A program made the translations under genes and the position numbers. From the NCBI RefSeq assembly GCF_001039355.2, contig NW_019775664.1, positions 41,508 through 105,507 on the forward strand: a stretch of DNA of 64,000 bases, in the 5' to 3' direction. The DNA is from Lingula anatina (Eukaryota > Brachiopoda > Lingulata > Lingulida > Lingulidae). Positions 32,205 through 45,000 of the stretch are shown here, piece after piece (within the stretch, counting starts at the first letter, position 1; each line of letters starts with the position of its first letter). A model generated the notes under the pieces. That model saw nothing but the letters and a program-made list of their open reading frames with translations, made no database searches and was not told where the DNA came from.

Positions 32205-34330
32205 GCTGCATGGTTTCATAGAAGTAGAGAACCCATGTGGCGTTGTGACGTTCTGGCGTAATTGACGTAATGATCGCATAAAGGGTGTGAGGTCATGTGT
32301 TTGTTTTTGCTATGTTACGAAGAAGAGTGAATTTCGGAGAATTCGAATAACAGATAATGTAACTTTTAAACAATGAGCGCTGCGAACAACACAAACTGTA
32401 CTTATCATAAGAGCCGAACGGTAAGAAAGATAATTAAATCGTTACATGAAAAGAGTTAAAAACTGTCAATTTAGACAAAGTTAGACAAAATTTTCGAGAA
32501 CTGAATAACATTTCAATAGGCTCGACTTCGGAGGCAAAATTAAGCTACGCTGTTCACCAAGTTCATATTTATAAAAAAAAAAATGAAAGCAGGAAATTGC
32601 GCTGGTTCTCTGTTTTGAAAACGCCAGTGCAGGTTATATTCGAATAGTAAGGAAATATAATGGTTGACAAAAATATTTTGAACGGGCACAATATCTTTGC
32701 CCGTCAAAATTAGTGATATAAAGTAATACATGTAGGCCTAGATCTACAATGTAAAACTTTTGCAAAATATGTTGAAAAATATATTGTCCAGACAGAAATT
32801 GTCCAAAGTTAACGACGGCGCTTGTGGTCAATATTCTGGAGCTTTTATTTATCGGTGTGTGAAGTCCGTTATGTTGCTTGTTTGTATAGCCCTTTTTCAT
32901 CTTCTCCGTGAGGAAAATTGTGGGAAAGTGAGTCCTTGTTATGCCGAAACACTTGGGGGCTTGGCAAGACAACAGTTGGATGTCAGTGAAAGTGAAGTGT
33001 CTAAAAATACAAAAGGAGACGTCGATGACCAGTACGCGGTATTCAGACCTGAACGAACTGCTAAAATCTGTGTTTAAAATAAACTGGGATTATTTATAAA
33101 ATGATTTTCAAATATAAATTTCAGATAAATTAAAGAATCTTAAGTAATAGCAAGCCGATTGCAACAGGTAATACATTATAATACATCAGAAAGAACATTA
33201 TAAAGAACATCATAAAGATCCGAAGAAAAAAGTTGAAGAAGATAAAAAGATAGAATACCCTTTCAGCATGAAGTTATGTAAAAAACGATTGCGACCAACA
33301 TTCTGAATTAATAACAATCAGTTTGCGTTGTCAAGCAAAAACATTTTAGTTGCTATGTTGCTTGTATGTATGGTTTGTTGACGCACTTAGCGTTGTAACG
33401 TTCCGACGAATCAACGTCATAATGGCATAAAGGGTGGGAGGTCATGTTTTTGCGCATAGCGTGGCGACGTCATGAACGCATAAAGGGTGTGAGGTCATAT
33501 GTTTGTATTGCTATGTTACGAGGAAAAATGGATCTAGGAGAATTTGAACTAAATAATGCAGATTTTAATAGCATTCGCACAGAAGCTGTTCGTCTGCGTC
33601 TTGATTGCGACCAACATTTTAACTATTGATTTGCGACGTCAAGCCTTACATGTTTGTTGTTATGTTGTTTGTTTGTATATTCTTTGTTGACGTACACAGT
33701 GTGGCGATGTTATGACGAAATAAACGCCATGACTTCATAAAGGGTGTAAAGACGTGTTTCTTTTGCTTTGCTACGAGGAAGGATGAAACTTGTAGAATTT
33801 GTTTTTGAAAATATATTTGATAGCATTTGCACAGAAGCTTTTTATTCGCGTCTTGAGGCGACCAAAATTTTGAACTTAAAACAATCGATTTGCGAAGTCA
33901 AAATAAACATGTAGGCCTACTTACAGCCGTTTTGTCGTTCCATGGTTTGTTGGCGCATGTAACGTTGTGACCTTATGACGAAATCAACGTCATGATCGCA
34001 TAAAGGGTGTGATGTCATGAAATATGTTTTGCTATGCTATGAAGAATAATGAATAATGGAGAATTTGAAAATAAATAATGTACATTAAAACAGCATTCAC
34101 ATAAAAGCTGCTCGTCTGCGTCTCGATTGCGATTGCGTTGTTATGTTGCTTGTTTCTATATTCTTTGTTGACACATGTACAGCGTTGTGACGTTCTGACG
34201 AAATCGACGTCATGATCGCATAAAGGGTGTGAGGTCATGTGTTTGTATTGCTATGTTACGGGGAAGAATGAATCTTGAAATACAGATAATGTAGCTTTTA
34301 CATAATTTCGCTGCGAACAACGAGATATCG
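32205..34330. repeat. degenerate tandem array with GCATAAAGGGTGTGAGGTCA core
   Basis: The core word, exact or with a few changes, occurs six times: near 32276, 33424, 33478, 33735, 33998 and 34218. It is preceded by CGTTGTGACGTT and ‘ACGAAATCAACGTCATGA' and followed by TGCTATGTTACGA, then by a GCACAGAAGCTGTTCGTCTG block. The last units are about 220-260 bases long. Related fragments (CAGAGGCTGTTCG with ‘CAACCAACATTTTGAAC') recur near 37370 and 39975, so the unit is probably a dispersed repeat that expanded here. A short open frame (33516-33629) in one unit is not maintained in the others. Confidence 0.65.
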
Positions 34331-36578
34331 ATTTATAACGAAAGAAAGGTAAAAATATTGTTTAATTATCGCATAAAGAGAGGCAAAAAGGTGAAAATTT
34401 GAAATTCCAGACAAATTGAATTTTCTAGAAATGTAAAACTTTTAAGATATATATTCTAGTGAAAACTAGCTGTGTTAATGATGTTTATATATATAAAAAA
34501 AATAATAATAATAAATAAAATTGCACTCACTCACGGTTTTCAATTAGCCATCGTAAAAAATATTTGCATGTTATGAAGATATCGTAGTGGATAGATCTGA
34601 ATCTGAAGTTTGTTGCAAACGTTACACAATAACATTTAAAAAAACATTTCAAGATATGTAAAAATAGGGCCATATGACCCCGTAGATTACCAGTATATTT
34701 TGTCTTTTTGGTAAGACATTTATTTTGTTTTATTTTAATTTACGTATCTAATTTTTATAATTTTGTAAAGTCCCAACATTATTTTTGGATTTTACACTTC
34801 AAATAAACATATCATAAATATATAATACATTAATATATGACCTTCATGTGGAAGGCATTAGAATACCTTAAAGTACTGTTACACGGAACTCCACAGCTGG
34901 AATGATTCAACCCTTAGTTAGCTGACATTGCGAGCAAGCATATCGGAATGCATGCCTTTAAATGAAGATAAAACAATCCACTTGTTCATCGTAAACACCA
35001 AACAATTACAAGATTGATATAAAACATCCTTTTTTATAATTTTGATAATGTTCGCTTCAGTATTAATGTCAAATGGACACTACAAAATGGTGGTTTATTC
35101 AGTTTAATATACATGTAGTTTAAATAAGCTTTTCATCACATGTCTATTACCTTGGGTATTTACCGACAGTACATTATTAATGTCAACGTAAAAGTATCGT
35201 ATGTGACATTGATTATATACGCACAACTTTGAGCGTAATGACAGGCATCACCGCCGGATTTATTGAACATTTGTGAACAGGTACAGTAACAAGCTCTCAC
35301 ATAAATGATCTTATTTGCATAACAATAAGTTGGTCATCGTAGGGTGAGCTGTCTTCCTGAATGCTCACTTGGCAGGTGGACAGAGTCGGGTGTAGACGCA
35401 ACAGTATGTTTGGTGCAGTCACTAGTTTTAGCTTGTACAAGGCGTAGAAGCAAATGCATGTTTGTGAGTATGACTATTTTTTCAATAACCAACGCCATAT
35501 TATTCTTAAGGCGCAGACGAATGAAATAATATTTATGACAAATATTTATAACGTAAGTCTTTTACCACCATTACAGTTGTAACTTGTAAGTCATTCAGAA
35601 AGGTAGAATTCATTGGATACAATATTCATTGGGACAAATGTAGGCCTACGGGCTAAACGGCGCTCTCACCTGTCTTTTGATGATGACTTAGGTTTGCTTA
35701 AAAACATTTAGCTCTGCAATCTTTTTTCTTCTGTTTGAACATTTTGAAACTCTGAAATGCGTCCACATGTACTACAATAAGTGTTGTACATGTAACATAA
35801 GATATCGAGAGGAATATATTAACAGTCATACCCCCCTCCGGCAAATAAAACGGGGTGTGTAATCAATGTTTCTTTTTTAGCAAGAGGTCTCAAATAATAA
35901 TATCATTTACTAATTCCAGATCATGATTGTTGCGCAAGGCAATCTTAGTTTTTTTTTTTTTTTTGCGTTAGCTGAGCGTGAACATCAGAAAAGGCAATAA
36001 ACATGCACACTTCTTCAATTATAAGTACCCTCTCCTCTGTGATATCACATGCATTATTCGTGTGTTAAAAGCCTGTCCGTTTATTTAAAAGTTGTAAACA
36101 TTTCTTCTCTTTTCAGAAACTCAATGAGATTGTGTACAACATGCACCATAGCAAGCAACAGTGCCTAGCCTTTGTTTCACACCCAGGAACCTCATGCCCA
36201 TCCGTGGATCTATTATATGAAAACTGAATAAATACTTTCGTAATTTGGAGTTTTTTTTTTATTCTGTTATGAAATTATGATAATAAAAATAGAAGTAATG
36301 ATAAAGGGAAATGAGTGATATAATTTCGTGTTTGAGAACATTTGAGCTGCTAAATCTGATCTCTAAATAATGTCTGGATGTTTTTGTGAATGGTGGTTTT
36401 CTATAGTATTTAAAAATATCAAAAATTGTAATCATTATAACATAATTACAAATATGCCAAGTATTTTGTTAATAATGGAATTTGAACTTTTAAGGCACAC
36501 TGATAGAAAATAAACCAAGACCCCACATTTAAAGATAAATTTTGTATTTATTTACAATCCTGCTTTTTGAAAATATAC
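34331..36578. other. intergenic, no gene seen
   Basis: AT-rich DNA with small AAT and T tracts (34490-34520, 35949-35964). No supported exon was found on either strand. Confidence 0.55.
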
Positions 36579-36746
36579 CTGACCCTCCACGACAGAATGT
36601 AATGGGCTCACCCCATCTGACTCCCGTCAATTGAATGGACCCTTTCAACCTGACCCCCCTCAGATGAAATTAACTGGCCCCACCTGACACCCCTCTGATG
36701 GAATGGACTCGCCCCACCTGACACCCCTTGAATGGAATGGACTTAC
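36579..36746. repeat. minisatellite, about five ~34-bp units
   Basis: Imperfect units of the form CTGACACCCCTCTGATGGAA followed by TGGACTCGCCCCAC repeat head to tail. The contig that starts at 39327 begins inside the last unit of the same array, which explains why assembly broke there. Confidence 0.7.
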
Positions 36747-39325
36747 CATACATACATTGTCTGCTTGGACATGTCTGGACTGCTGAACTTACCTCTTCCT
36801 GTGTTTGCTGACCTTGCAAGGTCATTTATTAGAATATATAAACTTGCATTGAAGGGGACAGGAATATTTGCTGTTAATTGTTATAGTTATCAACCTGGTC
36901 AGGTTATAACAGAAAATGTCCTTGGTATTAAAGATGCATTTGAAGTCAATTTTTGCCACAAAAGCAAAAAGAGGTCTACATATTGTTTCAAATAGTATAA
37001 CTAAGAGGAATATAATATGATATCAGTTCATATCACCCGAAAAATGTTTAAAGGTATATTTTGTGCTTAACTTCTGTGATATATATAAGCAGGGCAGACA
37101 GGTAGGTCAATATACAACCAAAATTTTAAGGATGGTGCAACTTTAAAGTTCTTTGATGACTGATCACATTATAAATTTGTTTTATCCTTTGGCATGTCGA
37201 CTTTGTTCGAGTCTTATAAGAAACAGTGGGATATGTATGTTACTGTGAATACAAGCTCACTTTGAATGTATCATTAACTGATCCCTTGAAACTTCACGTC
37301 TTCGTTTATTAAAAGAGATAGATTGTAAAATGTTTGCAAGATATGGTAAATAGCATGCAAACAGAACAACAGAGGCTGTTCGTTTCGCGTTTCGATTGCA
37401 ACCAACATTTTGAACCTGGTTACTTTTAAGGATCTAAAGCTCACATTTATGAAAAAAACTCAGTACTTTGTTTTGGAAATTATCCACAGAATCCAAGTAA
37501 AAAAGGCTGATTTATGTTTATATCTAGACAGAGTTTCTGTATTACATGTATAATGTTGTAACTTCATGTACCGGGGTATGATAAAACTGACAGGGTCTTG
37601 TATTATTAGTTGAAAAGAATTTCTAGAACGAAAGACATAAACAAGGTATAAAAAAACTTTTATATCCATTTCCAAAAGGAAGCAAAAATAAACGTTACTT
37701 AAACATTTTACTTGCACTTTGATTTCAGAGAGTAAGGTAAAATTCCCATCTTTAAATGGTCATTAAAATGACCATCACATTAATCATTTTGTGTCAAATT
37801 TAAATGTTTTAAAACAAAATAACAGCAATTACAAATTGTACACTAAACATTTAGATTCTAGTCACTCTAAACTGATAACTGTAAACACCATTCAGAATGT
37901 TTGTGCTCTATAAGAACACAATGAAAAAGTTGCCTTTGGACGGTGGACATGGAAACAGTTTTTAAATGATTGTCTTAAAATAGAAATGGCCTTGTATGGT
38001 TGAAATAATACATATACTGATTATACAAAATTATGATTTCCAAATACAGTAGGCCTTGGTCCCTTTCCACAGCACTGAGAAAAATGTGACCATATTAGAA
38101 AAATATTTATATATATAAACAATGGCAATACACATTATTTACCTAATATGCACTTAATCTAAATGATACTGAACTCAGTCTTCAATAAAAATGAGGCAGT
38201 TTTACTAGATTATTAGCTATAACACACAACTTATAACTCATTTTAATCATTTGATCACTAAACAAGGAAAAAGAAAACTAACTGTTCTTATCCACTTCTA
38301 AGCTTTGTTATATCCACCTGCAAACGGAACCCATCTATACTTACTGAATTTAGTAATGCTCATGGCAACACTTAACTTTGGTGTCATTTTTTAAAATAAT
38401 GCAGACACTAGCGATTTGAGGTGCCTACTTTTTCCTCACAACAGTGAAGGGCAATTTAATGCACCAGCCAAAGGGTGTTTATTTATTTATTCATTTGTTT
38501 ATTTATTATTATTTATTTTCTCCATTAATTATCCATTATCATTATCTTTGCGTAGCAAACAACTTTTGTATTTGGACTTTCAGGCATTAAGCTATCTCAA
38601 TGGTTATTTTAAAATTAGGGTCACCTAGGCAAAATACAAGTAAGATGTGATTAAATACCCTAAAATGGCAAACACACATCAGCTGCGTAGTATCATAACT
38701 ACATGTATAATAAAAGGTCCACAAAAACCATACAAAATAATCAACAGATGTTACAAATATAGCAACATTTTCTTTTAAAATCAAAAGTGTGACACCAAAA
38801 ATGGTGACTAACAACGATCAACAGATACTGGTTTTCACGATATGAGATATTTTACTCTTTTCACTTAAACAATCATGTATAACCTGTAGTTTTATATCAA
38901 CAATAAGTATTTTATTGGAATTTATAATACCATAAAGATATTATACTGCAACCTGACTATGTTCTCCAGTAATATTTACCCTTGTTTCATACATGATCTG
39001 AGAGTTTGGTTGGAGACAATGAGTGAATGATTATGTTCAGCTCCATGCTGTGGAATCAACACACTGTCCCACTCAAAAATTGCCACTTATTTTTCATTTC
39101 TTATGCTCAGTTTAAGGACAATTTTAAATGTAGATATAAAGGTTTGACAGTCAGCAGTTTTATATTTTTTCTTTTGAAATCTGTGGGTTTCTTGTAGCTG
39201 AAATAGAATATAGAAAACTCATTAATATTGTGTTGGTTCTTCAAAGTCAGAGTTGGAAATTACCAATTAAAAGTCATCTCTATATAACATAAACCTGTTA
39301 TCATAAAGAGTCCTGGAATAAGCAC
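36722..39325. repeat. 2.6-kb direct copy A at contig join
   Basis: Near-identical to 39327-41970, from the last minisatellite unit to the sequence just before the GA tract. Copy A includes a duplicate AIDA terminal exon (39107-39197). It is joined to copy B by a single N, and copy B has an insertion of about 60 bases near 40115. Probable unmerged alleles. Confidence 0.72.
39107..39197 (-). CDS. AIDA: duplicate copy of AIDA last exon
   Basis: Same 91-base exon as 41752-41842: it carries the YKKPTDFKRKN-type C2 end and the LLTVKPLYLHLKLSLN tail with TGA, plus the same acceptor. It lies in the copy A contig and is most likely the other haplotype, not a second usable exon. It is listed so that the AIDA 3' end is not mistaken for a tandem gene. 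Confidence 0.65.
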
Positions 39326-39326
39326 G

Positions 39327-41967
39327 NCACCCCTTGAACGGAATGGACTTACCATACATACATTGTCTGCTTGGACGTCTGGACTGCTGAACTTACTTCT
39401 TCCTGTGTTTGCTGACCTTGCAAGGTCATTTTTTAGAATACATAAACTTGCATTGAAGGGGACAGGAATATTTGCTGTTAATTGTTATAGTTATCAACCT
39501 GGTCAGGTTATAACAGAAAATGTCCTTGGTATTAAAGATGCATTTGAAGTCAATTTTTGCCACAAAAGCAAAAAGAGGTCTACATATTGTTTCAAATAGT
39601 ATAACTAAGAGGAATATCATATGATATCAGATCATATCACCCGAAAAAATTATATTTAAAGGTATATTTTGTGCTTAACTTCTGTGCTATATATAAGCGG
39701 GGCAGACGTGTAGGTCAATATACAACCAAAATTTTAAAGATGGTGCAGTTTTAAAGTTCTTTGATGACTGATCACGTTATAAATTTGTTTTATCCTTTGG
39801 CATGTCAACTTTGTTCGAGTCTTATAAGAAACAGTGGGATATGTATGTTACTGTGAATACAAGCCCGCTTCAAATGTATCATTAACTGATCCCTTGAAAC
39901 TTCATGTCTTCGTTTATTAAAAGAGATAGATTGTAAAATGTTTGCAATATATGGTAAATAGCATGCAGACAGAACAACAGAGGCTGTTTCGATTACAACC
40001 AACATTTTGAACCTGGTTATTTTTAAGGATCTAAAGCTAACATGAAAAAAAAACTCAGTACTTTGTTTTGGAAATTATCCACAGAATCCAAGTAAAAAAG
40101 GCTGATTTATTTTCATCACTGCAGGTGTGGACATGTTGTGTTTTACAAAACATAAGAAATGGTTTATATCTAGACAGAGTTTCTGTATTATAATGTTGTA
40201 ACTTCATGTTACAATAATGGTATAATAAAACTGACAGGGTCTTGTATTATTAGTTGTAAAGAATTTCTAGAACGAAAGACATAAACAAGGTATAAAAAAA
40301 CTTTTATATCCATTTCCATAAGGAAGCAAAAATAAACATTACTTAAACATTTTACTTGCACTTTGATTTCAGAGAGTAAGGTAAAATTCCCATCTTTAAA
40401 TGGTCATTAAAATGACCATCACCTTAATCATTTTGTGTCAAATTTAAATGTTTTAAAACAAAATAACAGCAATTACAAATTGTACACTAAATGTTTAGAT
40501 TCTAGTCACTTTAAACTGATAACTGTAAACACCATTCAGAATGTTTGTGCTCTATAAGAACACAATAAAAAAGTTGCCTTTGGACGGTGGACATGGAAAC
40601 AGTTTTTAAATGATTGTCTTAAAATAGAAATGGTCTTGTATGGTTGAAATAATACATATACTGATTATACAACATTATGATTTCCAAATACAGTAGGCCT
40701 TGGTCCCTTTCCACAGCACTGAGAAAAATGTGACCATAGTAGAAAAATATTTATATATATAAACAATGGCAATACACATTATTTACCTAATATGCACTTA
40801 ATCTAAATGATACTGAACTCAGTCTTCAATAAAAATGAGGCAGTTTTACTTGATGATTAGCTACAACACACAACTTATAACTTGTTTTCATCATTTGACC
40901 ACTAAACAAAGAAAAAAAAAACTAATTGTTCTTATCCACTTCTTAGTTTTGTTATATCCACCTGCAAATGGAACCCATCTATACTTACTGAATTTAGTAA
41001 TGCTCTTGGCAACACTTAACTTTGGTGTCATTTTTTAAAATAATGCAGACACTAGCGATTTGAGGTGCCTACTTTTTCCTCACAACAGTGAAGGGCAATT
41101 TAATGCACCAGCCAAAGGGTGTTTATTTATTTATTCATTTGTTTATTTATTATTATTTATTTTCTCCATTAATTATCCATTATCATTATCTTTGCGTAGC
41201 AAACAACTTTTGTATTTGGACTTTCAGGCATTAAGCTATCTCAATGGTTATTTTAAAATTAGGGTCACCTAGGCAAAATACAAGTAAGATGTGATTAAAT
41301 ACCCTAAAATGGCAAACACACATCAGCTGCGTAGTATCATAACTACATGTACTAATAAATGGTCCACAAAAACCATACAAAATAATCAACAGATGTTACA
41401 AATATTGCAACATTTTCTTTTAAAATCAAAAGTGTGACACCAAAAATGGTGACTAACAACGATCAACAGATATTGGTTTTCACGATATGAGATATTTTAC
41501 TCTTTTCACTTAAACAATCATGTATAACCTGTAGTTTTATATCAACAATAAGTATTTTATTGGAATTTATAATACCATAAAGATATTATACTGCAACTTG
41601 ACTATGTTCTCCAGTAATATTTACCCTTGTTTCATACATGATCTGAGAGTTTGGTTGGAGACAATGAGTGAATGATTATGTTCAGCTCCATGCTGTGGAA
41701 TCAACACACTGTCCCAATCAAAAATTGCCACTTATTTTCCATTTCTTATGCTCAGTTTAAGGACAATTTTAAATGTAGATATAAAGGTTTGACAGTCAGC
41801 AGTTTTATATTTTTTCTTTTGAAATCTGTGGGTTTCTTGTAGCTGAAATAGAATATAGAAAACTCATTAATATTGTGTTGGTTCTTCAAAGTCAGAGTTG
41901 GAAATTACCAATTAAAAGTCATCTCTATATAACATAAACCTGTTATCATAAAGAGTCCTGGAATAAG

Positions 41968-41970
<3 letters not shown>
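39327..41970. repeat. 2.6-kb direct copy B at contig join
   Basis: Partner of 36722-39325. It continues directly into the GA microsatellite and the upstream AIDA exons, so this copy holds the AIDA terminal exon that is physically linked to the rest of the gene. The remainder is presumed AIDA 3' untranslated or flanking DNA. Confidence 0.72.
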
Positions 41971-42028
<58 letters not shown>

Positions 42029-45000
42029 TTACAGTTCAATGACTGCTGCTCCATCTTTGATTTCATCCTTCTCAAGAAAGGCCCAGCACTTGGTACTCAC
42101 TTGCTTTTTCTTGGGCTTATAGTGTTTGAATTCAAAGAACACAGCAAAGTCTGAAAAACAAGCATACATGATATTAAAAAGAGTACTAAAAAAGGTATGA
42201 ACACATGGTGCAATGTTTTAAAGCATTCTTTATAGGCATATATTCAGAAGAAGGTCACAAATTTTAGTATACAGAAAAAAAGAGGAACAGCAAGTTTAGT
42301 ACTTCAGTATTAAAACCATCAAATTTAGCATAACTAGATATCAAAACAACTGTGTGCCACAATGGCATCAATCTAAAAAGCACTTCCCACACGCTACATA
42401 TGTCATATAAAATACTTCACATATGTTTGCTTGTACAAACTTAAAGGACTAAGCTCAGCTTGTGTTTTTGGTCTGGATGTCAAACATTTAAAAATACATT
42501 AGAACCTTTGACTGTAATTGGTTTGTTAGCTTATATATCACGCTAGAAATAGAAAATAACCATGTAAAGCAACTTCAGAGAACATGCTGAATGAGAAAGC
42601 ATAGCTCGCAATTATACAGACAATATACAAAATAAATAAACAAGTGAAGACACAGACCGAAAAACAAATGTGTGCAATGCAATTGTTAGGATACAACAGC
42701 ATATCACTTTACAAATTCAAACTTGCTACTTAGAATGTGAGATTATATATGTAATGAGACACTCACAGCAAGCAGAAGTACTATATATATCACACACACA
42801 CAAAAATAATTTTGAAAAAACAAAGATACAATGGAGTATGCGCAAGTCAGCATAATGATGCTCAGATCTAATCTATCTCATAAAATTTTAACAATTTGGG
42901 TTTTGAAAATCATGATGTCAGTAATATGGTTTCCAAGACTTTTCCTGATAACTGGCCACAGTGTCTGGCTTTTCTTAGTCTCCAGAACGATTGGGAGACT
43001 TGACATGATGAAATAGACTGTGGTGGCTGATGCCTCTGTGTATGGCTTCTTGGGGATTAGCAGACTTTTTTCTATGCGATGATGCTATCTTGTGTACTCA
43101 ACATGGTATATTGACTATATATGGCAAGTATTGCACAGGTTCCTCAGAAGATGACACACCGTGTTGGCGCTAGTGATTGTCCCCAAAACAATTACCATTG
43201 CAACTGTTCATGAGATGATTATTCTAGCCAAAGTTGTGATGAATGGATGAGTGGCTAGATGGGGCCTCTTAGAGACATTTACCTAAGTTTCATAGTAATG
43301 ATAAAGTATTACTGGGTAAAACACTTGTATCTAGAAAGAAGGGATTGGTACTCCTGCCAGTTAAGAAGAATTGGATAAAGTCTGAACATAACTTCATCTA
43401 CATGGGGGTATGGGCTTCATCATTTCATTGTATCTCTGAAGCACCACAATGAGATAAAAGTGTGACTCCTAAAGACACTAAGATTCTTGAGTTCCTGATG
43501 ACAATTTTCAGCCATTCTTTCCATTACATATGTATGATTTTTGCTAAGGTGGTTTTATTCTCTTTAAATGAAACCCCAATGAAGTTTAAAAACCAGTATA
43601 AAGTTGGCTTCTTTGTATATCCACTTATATTACTATAAAACACTACACAAAAAGCATTTCAACGCAAAACAATATGCCTAAATATTAGTTTTTATTAAAT
43701 CTGTAAACAGACCATTCAATGAAAAAATGTTAGTGTACAGCACTACACCTATTCATTATTAGTATTTATGTGGCCGCCACCTCTCACCTTGGCCTAACTG
43801 CTCAAGAGATTTTTGCAAATGAACATCCACCCCAAAGTAAATGTAATTTTCCTCTTTACGAGTGGCTGGAGCCGTGTCCTGAGTTTTTGCTTTTTCAATA
43901 CCTGCTTGATCTAATTGGGAAAAAATAGAACACAGGGCTTATAGCAACAAACAAAAGCAACACAAAACCTGACCAGTAATGATGATTTCAGAAGAGAGGG
44001 AAAGGAAATCAGCTGAAATAAATTCCATCAAAGGTTAGACACTGAAATGTTTCTCTTGTGTATATAGAATGCTGAGTACATTTTCCTTTCCAATCTCATA
44101 TCTGGTCTTTTCCACACAATACCATTATGGTATGTGTTACTTACCAGGAGATAGAATTTCAATAGGTTTTTGTAAATAAACATCAACTCCAAAGTATATG
44201 TACTGGTTTTCTTTCCATCTGGCAGTTGGAGTCTCTTGTGATGCCATAAGATCTCTTCCACCTAAATCTTAATTTTCATGGTGGACAAATTACAATTTTC
44301 AACATTTTATGGCCATTCAGCTAAAATTAATACTTCAAAACATTTTGTTATTACTTATTATTCAATAAAACCTGATGCTTATGATCTGTATCTCGCCATG
44401 TCAAATATTTATTCCATTTGCTTCAACAGAGTATAATAAGAAATACTGAAACTTTGTGCATACTTTCTTGAAAATGAAGATGAAAACAGATAAACCTTAA
44501 AGTTAACCAACCTTTTACTGATACAGTGATATAGGAATCAATATATTGGGAGGCATCTTTTATACCAATCTTCTCTATGCGTATTGTAACTGCTGTCTGG
44601 CCTTGCATGGGTCTTGGCTTGGGGAGAAGATTGCCACGTGCTACAATAGATATTATATGAATAACAAATATCAGTTCACTGTTACACAACTTGTTATGAT
44701 CAGCTGCATATTTAATGCACATTTGTGTCCTAAATCCGTTTCAATCTAGACATAATAATTAAATAAATCCACACATACCTGATCATCTATTTTCAGTGTT
44801 TTTACCCTACTTGTAGTAGCTTTTTTAAAATTAATATAGTTCAACTGCCTTTATAGCTATACATGAATTACCCATTATATAAAGTAACTTACCATACATG
44901 CACAGTATCTATTTGGTTCACTGTGCACATAACTGGCCATCAGCTAACATTGCTGACTGATGATTAAATGAACCAGTATATTTTGCTTCATTCACAAACA

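Noticed and set aside
33444-33629. 61-codon frame starting MFLRIAWRRHERIKGVRS
   Set aside because: It lies inside a degenerate repeat unit and the other units do not keep the frame.
36732-36995. 87-codon frame repeated at 39363-39599
   Set aside because: Its apparent conservation is due to the duplicated contig. No domain is recognised, and it lies downstream of AIDA in presumed untranslated or flanking DNA.
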